Source: Archivesica marissinica (taxonomy: Eukaryota > Mollusca > Bivalvia > Venerida > Vesicomyidae). Taken from it: a stretch of 64,000 bases of DNA. The translations under genes and the position numbers were made by a program. How positions within the stretch are numbered: the stretch's first letter is position 1; every line of letters starts with the position of its first letter. The DNA lies in assembly GCA_014843695.1 (NCBI GenBank), contig CM026386.1:16703489-16767488 (forward strand), given 5' to 3'. Under the pieces are notes generated by a model. The model had not been told where the DNA came from, made no database searches, and saw only the letters and a list, made by a program, of their open reading frames with translations. This document shows, in pieces, positions 62,054 to 64,000 of this stretch.

Positions 62054-63673
62054 CTGAAACAGGAACACAATCAGGAATAATATTATTATGAACTTAAATT
62101 CTCTAATAATTATACAAATTTATACATACATAAAACTATACAAACTTATACATACATAAATTATACAAATTTATACATATATAAAACTATACAAATTTAT
62201 ACATACATAAATTATTCAAATTTATACATACATAAACTATACAAATTTATACATACATAAATTATACAAATTTATACATACATAAATTATACACATTTAT
62301 ACATACATAAATTACACACTTTTATACATACATAAATTATACACACACTACTTGGCAAACCTGTGTTTTATGTTTATTTATCATCACAACCGGTTGCCCA
62401 TATGAGTGACGCCCCCTGAAGAGATTAGTCATTTTAGATTTTTGGAGGATAGTGCAATGATACAGACAGAGACCCAATCCAGAATCTCCTCTGGCTCTTG
62501 TACGTGCACGGTGTAAAGCACCGACACGAGACCTGAAATCACATCTGAAAGATTACTACAGTCACCTCTAGTGGTCACCTGTATTAAGCAGCCAACCTGC
62601 ATTGAGCAGCCAGTTTTCAGATTCCCAATATGTTAGTTTATTATACATTTAACATCTATTAAGCGGCCACCTGTGCTAAGCAGCCACTTTCTGTGATTCC
62701 CTTGGCTGGCTGCTTAAGACAGGTTTGACTGTATATGGCTCATTTTAGTATGCTATAGTGGGGGATCGAACATACAACCCCTGGATTACGAATCCACGAT
62801 GTTAACCAATGAACAGCTACTACAGGTAGTTGTATTAGCATTTATCTTTAATAGAAGTCGCATTCCAATTTTAAAGCCTTTTTGGATTGATTTTTTTTCA
62901 ATTTGAAAATAATACTATAATTCATATGCAATGTTTATCACAGTGTTAACATTTACAGAGTTAGTGGTGATTTTGTTAAAAAATATTCATAAAGGGAGGT
63001 AATTTACAAATGGTAATTTCACAAAAGCATGTTCGTTGATGGGCATAATTTCCAAATTTTACTTTTTACTGTAATAATTTATTTTTGAATGAAATTACAA
63101 AATTGTATTAGACAATAATCCTAATCCTGAACTCCTTACAATATCTTAGTGTTCTAAGTAAACGCATACAGGGACTTTAAGTAGGTTCGATCCTCCGTCT
63201 GACCCTAATAAAATTAACAGTCTTTCAGATGGGACGTTAAACCGAGGTCTCGTGTCGGTGCTTTACACCGTGCACCTAAAAGAACCAGAGGAGACTCTGC
63301 AATGGGTCTCTGTCTGTATCATTGCACTATCCTCCAAAAATCTAAAATGACTAATCTCTTCAGGAGGCGTCGCTCATATGGGCAACCAGTAGCGACGATA
63401 AATAAACGTAAAACACAAACACTTTTAAGTAAAATTTGAAAAATCTACCAAAAATTAATATCTTTATGAATATTTATTTACAAACTGATCGACAACTTTT
63501 TAAAATGGTGGAATAGAAAGCTAAACAAATCTAGATTACATTTGCATACGATTTATAGTTTTAATTGTCCACTTGGCAATATATTAACTGTACAACTTAC
63601 TTATGACCTTCTGGTGTCAACACATGCTGCATCCACTCGTACGACATGAAGTACATACCGCTAGCTGGAACGT
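61944..63673 (-). CDS. SLC25A20: Mitochondrial carnitine/acylcarnitine carrier, two internal exons, gene-level span
   Basis: The encoded protein family exchanges acylcarnitines for carnitine across the inner mitochondrial membrane and feeds fatty-acid beta-oxidation. Two adjacent exons (63601-63673, then 61944-62053) join in frame. Together they give [23 protein letters not shown], then [15 protein letters not shown]..., matching the end of carrier repeat 2 and the start of repeat 3. Upstream exons lie beyond 64000; downstream exons (end of repeat 3) are not found, probably because of the palindrome and gap 2. The intron between the exons contains SINE-4, family C and A+T-rich repeats. The gene would be convergent with the separase-like gene. 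Confidence 0.9.
62097..62347. repeat. A+T-rich minisatellite (right arm mirror)
   Basis: Reverse complement of the array at 61088-61340, with the same order of unit variants. Confidence 0.93.
62350..62545 (-). mobile_element. SINE family 4, body fragment (right arm copy)
   Basis: Mirror of 60900-61080. Confidence 0.82.
62557..62732. mobile_element. Palindromic repeat family C (right arm copy)
   Basis: Mirror of 60713-60890, ending gcttaagacaggtttgactgt. Confidence 0.8.
62945..63187. other. Intronic A+T-rich sequence
   Basis: Begins right after the palindrome. Nothing recognised. Confidence 0.5.
63188..63418 (+). mobile_element. SINE family 4 copy
   Basis: gttcgatcctccgtctgacc (B-box remnant), cagtctttcagatgggacgt, cgaggtctcgtgtcggtgct, agaaccagaggagactctgc, gggcaaccagtagcgacgat. 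This copy gives the best match to the 49-bp array at 5906-7890 (reverse strand). Confidence 0.85.
63601..63673 (-). CDS. SLC25A20: SLC25A20 exon: end of carrier repeat 2
   Basis: Minus strand, acceptor tatattttcag|ac, donor tcataa|gtaagt; phase 1 in, phase 2 out, 73 nt. It encodes [20 protein letters not shown] then EGH. The [12 protein letters not shown] run is diagnostic of this carrier. Confidence 0.93.
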
Positions 63674-63892
63674 CTGAAAATATAAACAATTCACAATTAA
63701 ACCACTTCCTGTAAGCTTAAGCTTGTGTTATGAAGCACATGATGAATAGAGGGTACTCTAAGAGTTGTCAATGAATACACGAAATATTATTCACACCTTA
63801 CCTCAAATATACTTCATGTCTCTTTTTGCCATACTTTTATCTAGATTTTTTTTTTTTTTTTTTATCTAGCTGATCTAGACTAGTTTAAACGT
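63674..63892. other. Intron of SLC25A20
   Basis: A+T-rich with a T run at about 63847-63863. No further exon was seen up to the SINE. Confidence 0.5.
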
Positions 63893-64000
63893 TATGTATT
63901 TTACAACGATTGCGAAACAAGCTTTATCAACCTCATTAACGAGGATGAAAGCGTAATTGTGGTCATTAGAGTGGGACGAACCGGAGTACCCGGAGAAACA
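63893..64000 (-). mobile_element. SINE family 1, reverse, cut by the window edge
   Basis: Shows the family tail (acaacgattgcgaaacaagc), gatgaaagcgtaattgtggt and ccggagtacccggagaaaca. The head lies beyond the window. Confidence 0.82.

Larger units (their letters stand above)
60499..62944. repeat. Palindrome of about 2.4 kb (inverted duplication with almost no spacer)
   Basis: Sequence from 60499 (actgtgataaacattgcata) onward is mirrored up to 62944 (ending tgcaatgtttatcacagt). The centre is at about 61723, between gaacgtgat and atcacgttc. Arms are almost identical over more than 1 kb; the innermost 100-150 bp is less perfect. Both arms carry the same family C element, SINE-4 copy, A+T-rich minisatellite (61088-61340 and 62097-62347) and one SLC25A20 exon. 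The left arm starts at the first base after gap 2. Confidence 0.95.

Overview
The window is nuclear DNA of an animal, most likely a lophotrochozoan and probably a bivalve mollusc. The reasons are GT-AG introns with short exons, an A+T-rich background, several tRNA-derived SINE families, MITEs, 5'-truncated LINEs and a very large amount of minisatellite DNA. The species is not proven. Two stretches of exactly 1000 N (41009-42008 and 59499-60498) are conventional assembly gaps, and each has a tandem array on at least one side.

Layout. (1) 1-12866 is non-coding, probably one long intron, and is mostly stacked minisatellites (units of about 20 to 110 bp). (2) 12867-27688, + strand, holds the last twelve coding exons of an interference hedgehog (Ihog/Boi; vertebrate CDON/BOC) co-receptor: two Ig domains, a polybasic linker, two FNIII domains, one transmembrane helix and a cytoplasmic tail with its stop codon. 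All twelve exons join in one frame (816 codons, the first split); the 5' Ig exons lie outside the window. (3) 27689-45550 has no gene I can support; it holds MITEs, SINEs, many minisatellites and gap 1. (4) 45559-49169, - strand, holds two different 5'-truncated non-LTR retrotransposon fragments. (5) 50793-56027, + strand, holds four in-frame exons of a large alpha-helical protein whose pattern fits the N-terminal region of separase (tentative); its next exon seems to have been amplified into an array of about 20 copies of 81 bp that runs into gap 2. (6) 60499-62944 is a palindrome of about 2.4 kb that starts at the edge of gap 2. (7) 61944-63673, - strand, holds two consecutive exons of the mitochondrial carnitine/acylcarnitine carrier SLC25A20; a mirror copy of one exon sits in the left palindrome arm.

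Main theme. Several tandem arrays appear to have been born from identifiable parents. At three exons the repeat unit contains the 3' splice site plus the first bases of the exon (15305, 22442 and the array at 57841-59498). At a fourth exon the 3' edge with its splice donor is duplicated (16535-16710). Other arrays derive from an internal SINE segment (5906-7890), a MITE edge (1341 onward) or the inside of a MITE (35390-36135). Two nested insertions show target-site duplications directly: a TTAA (piggyBac-like) MITE at 55499-55744, and an 8-bp (hAT-like) MITE at 52818-53454 inserted in another copy of the same host repeat family.
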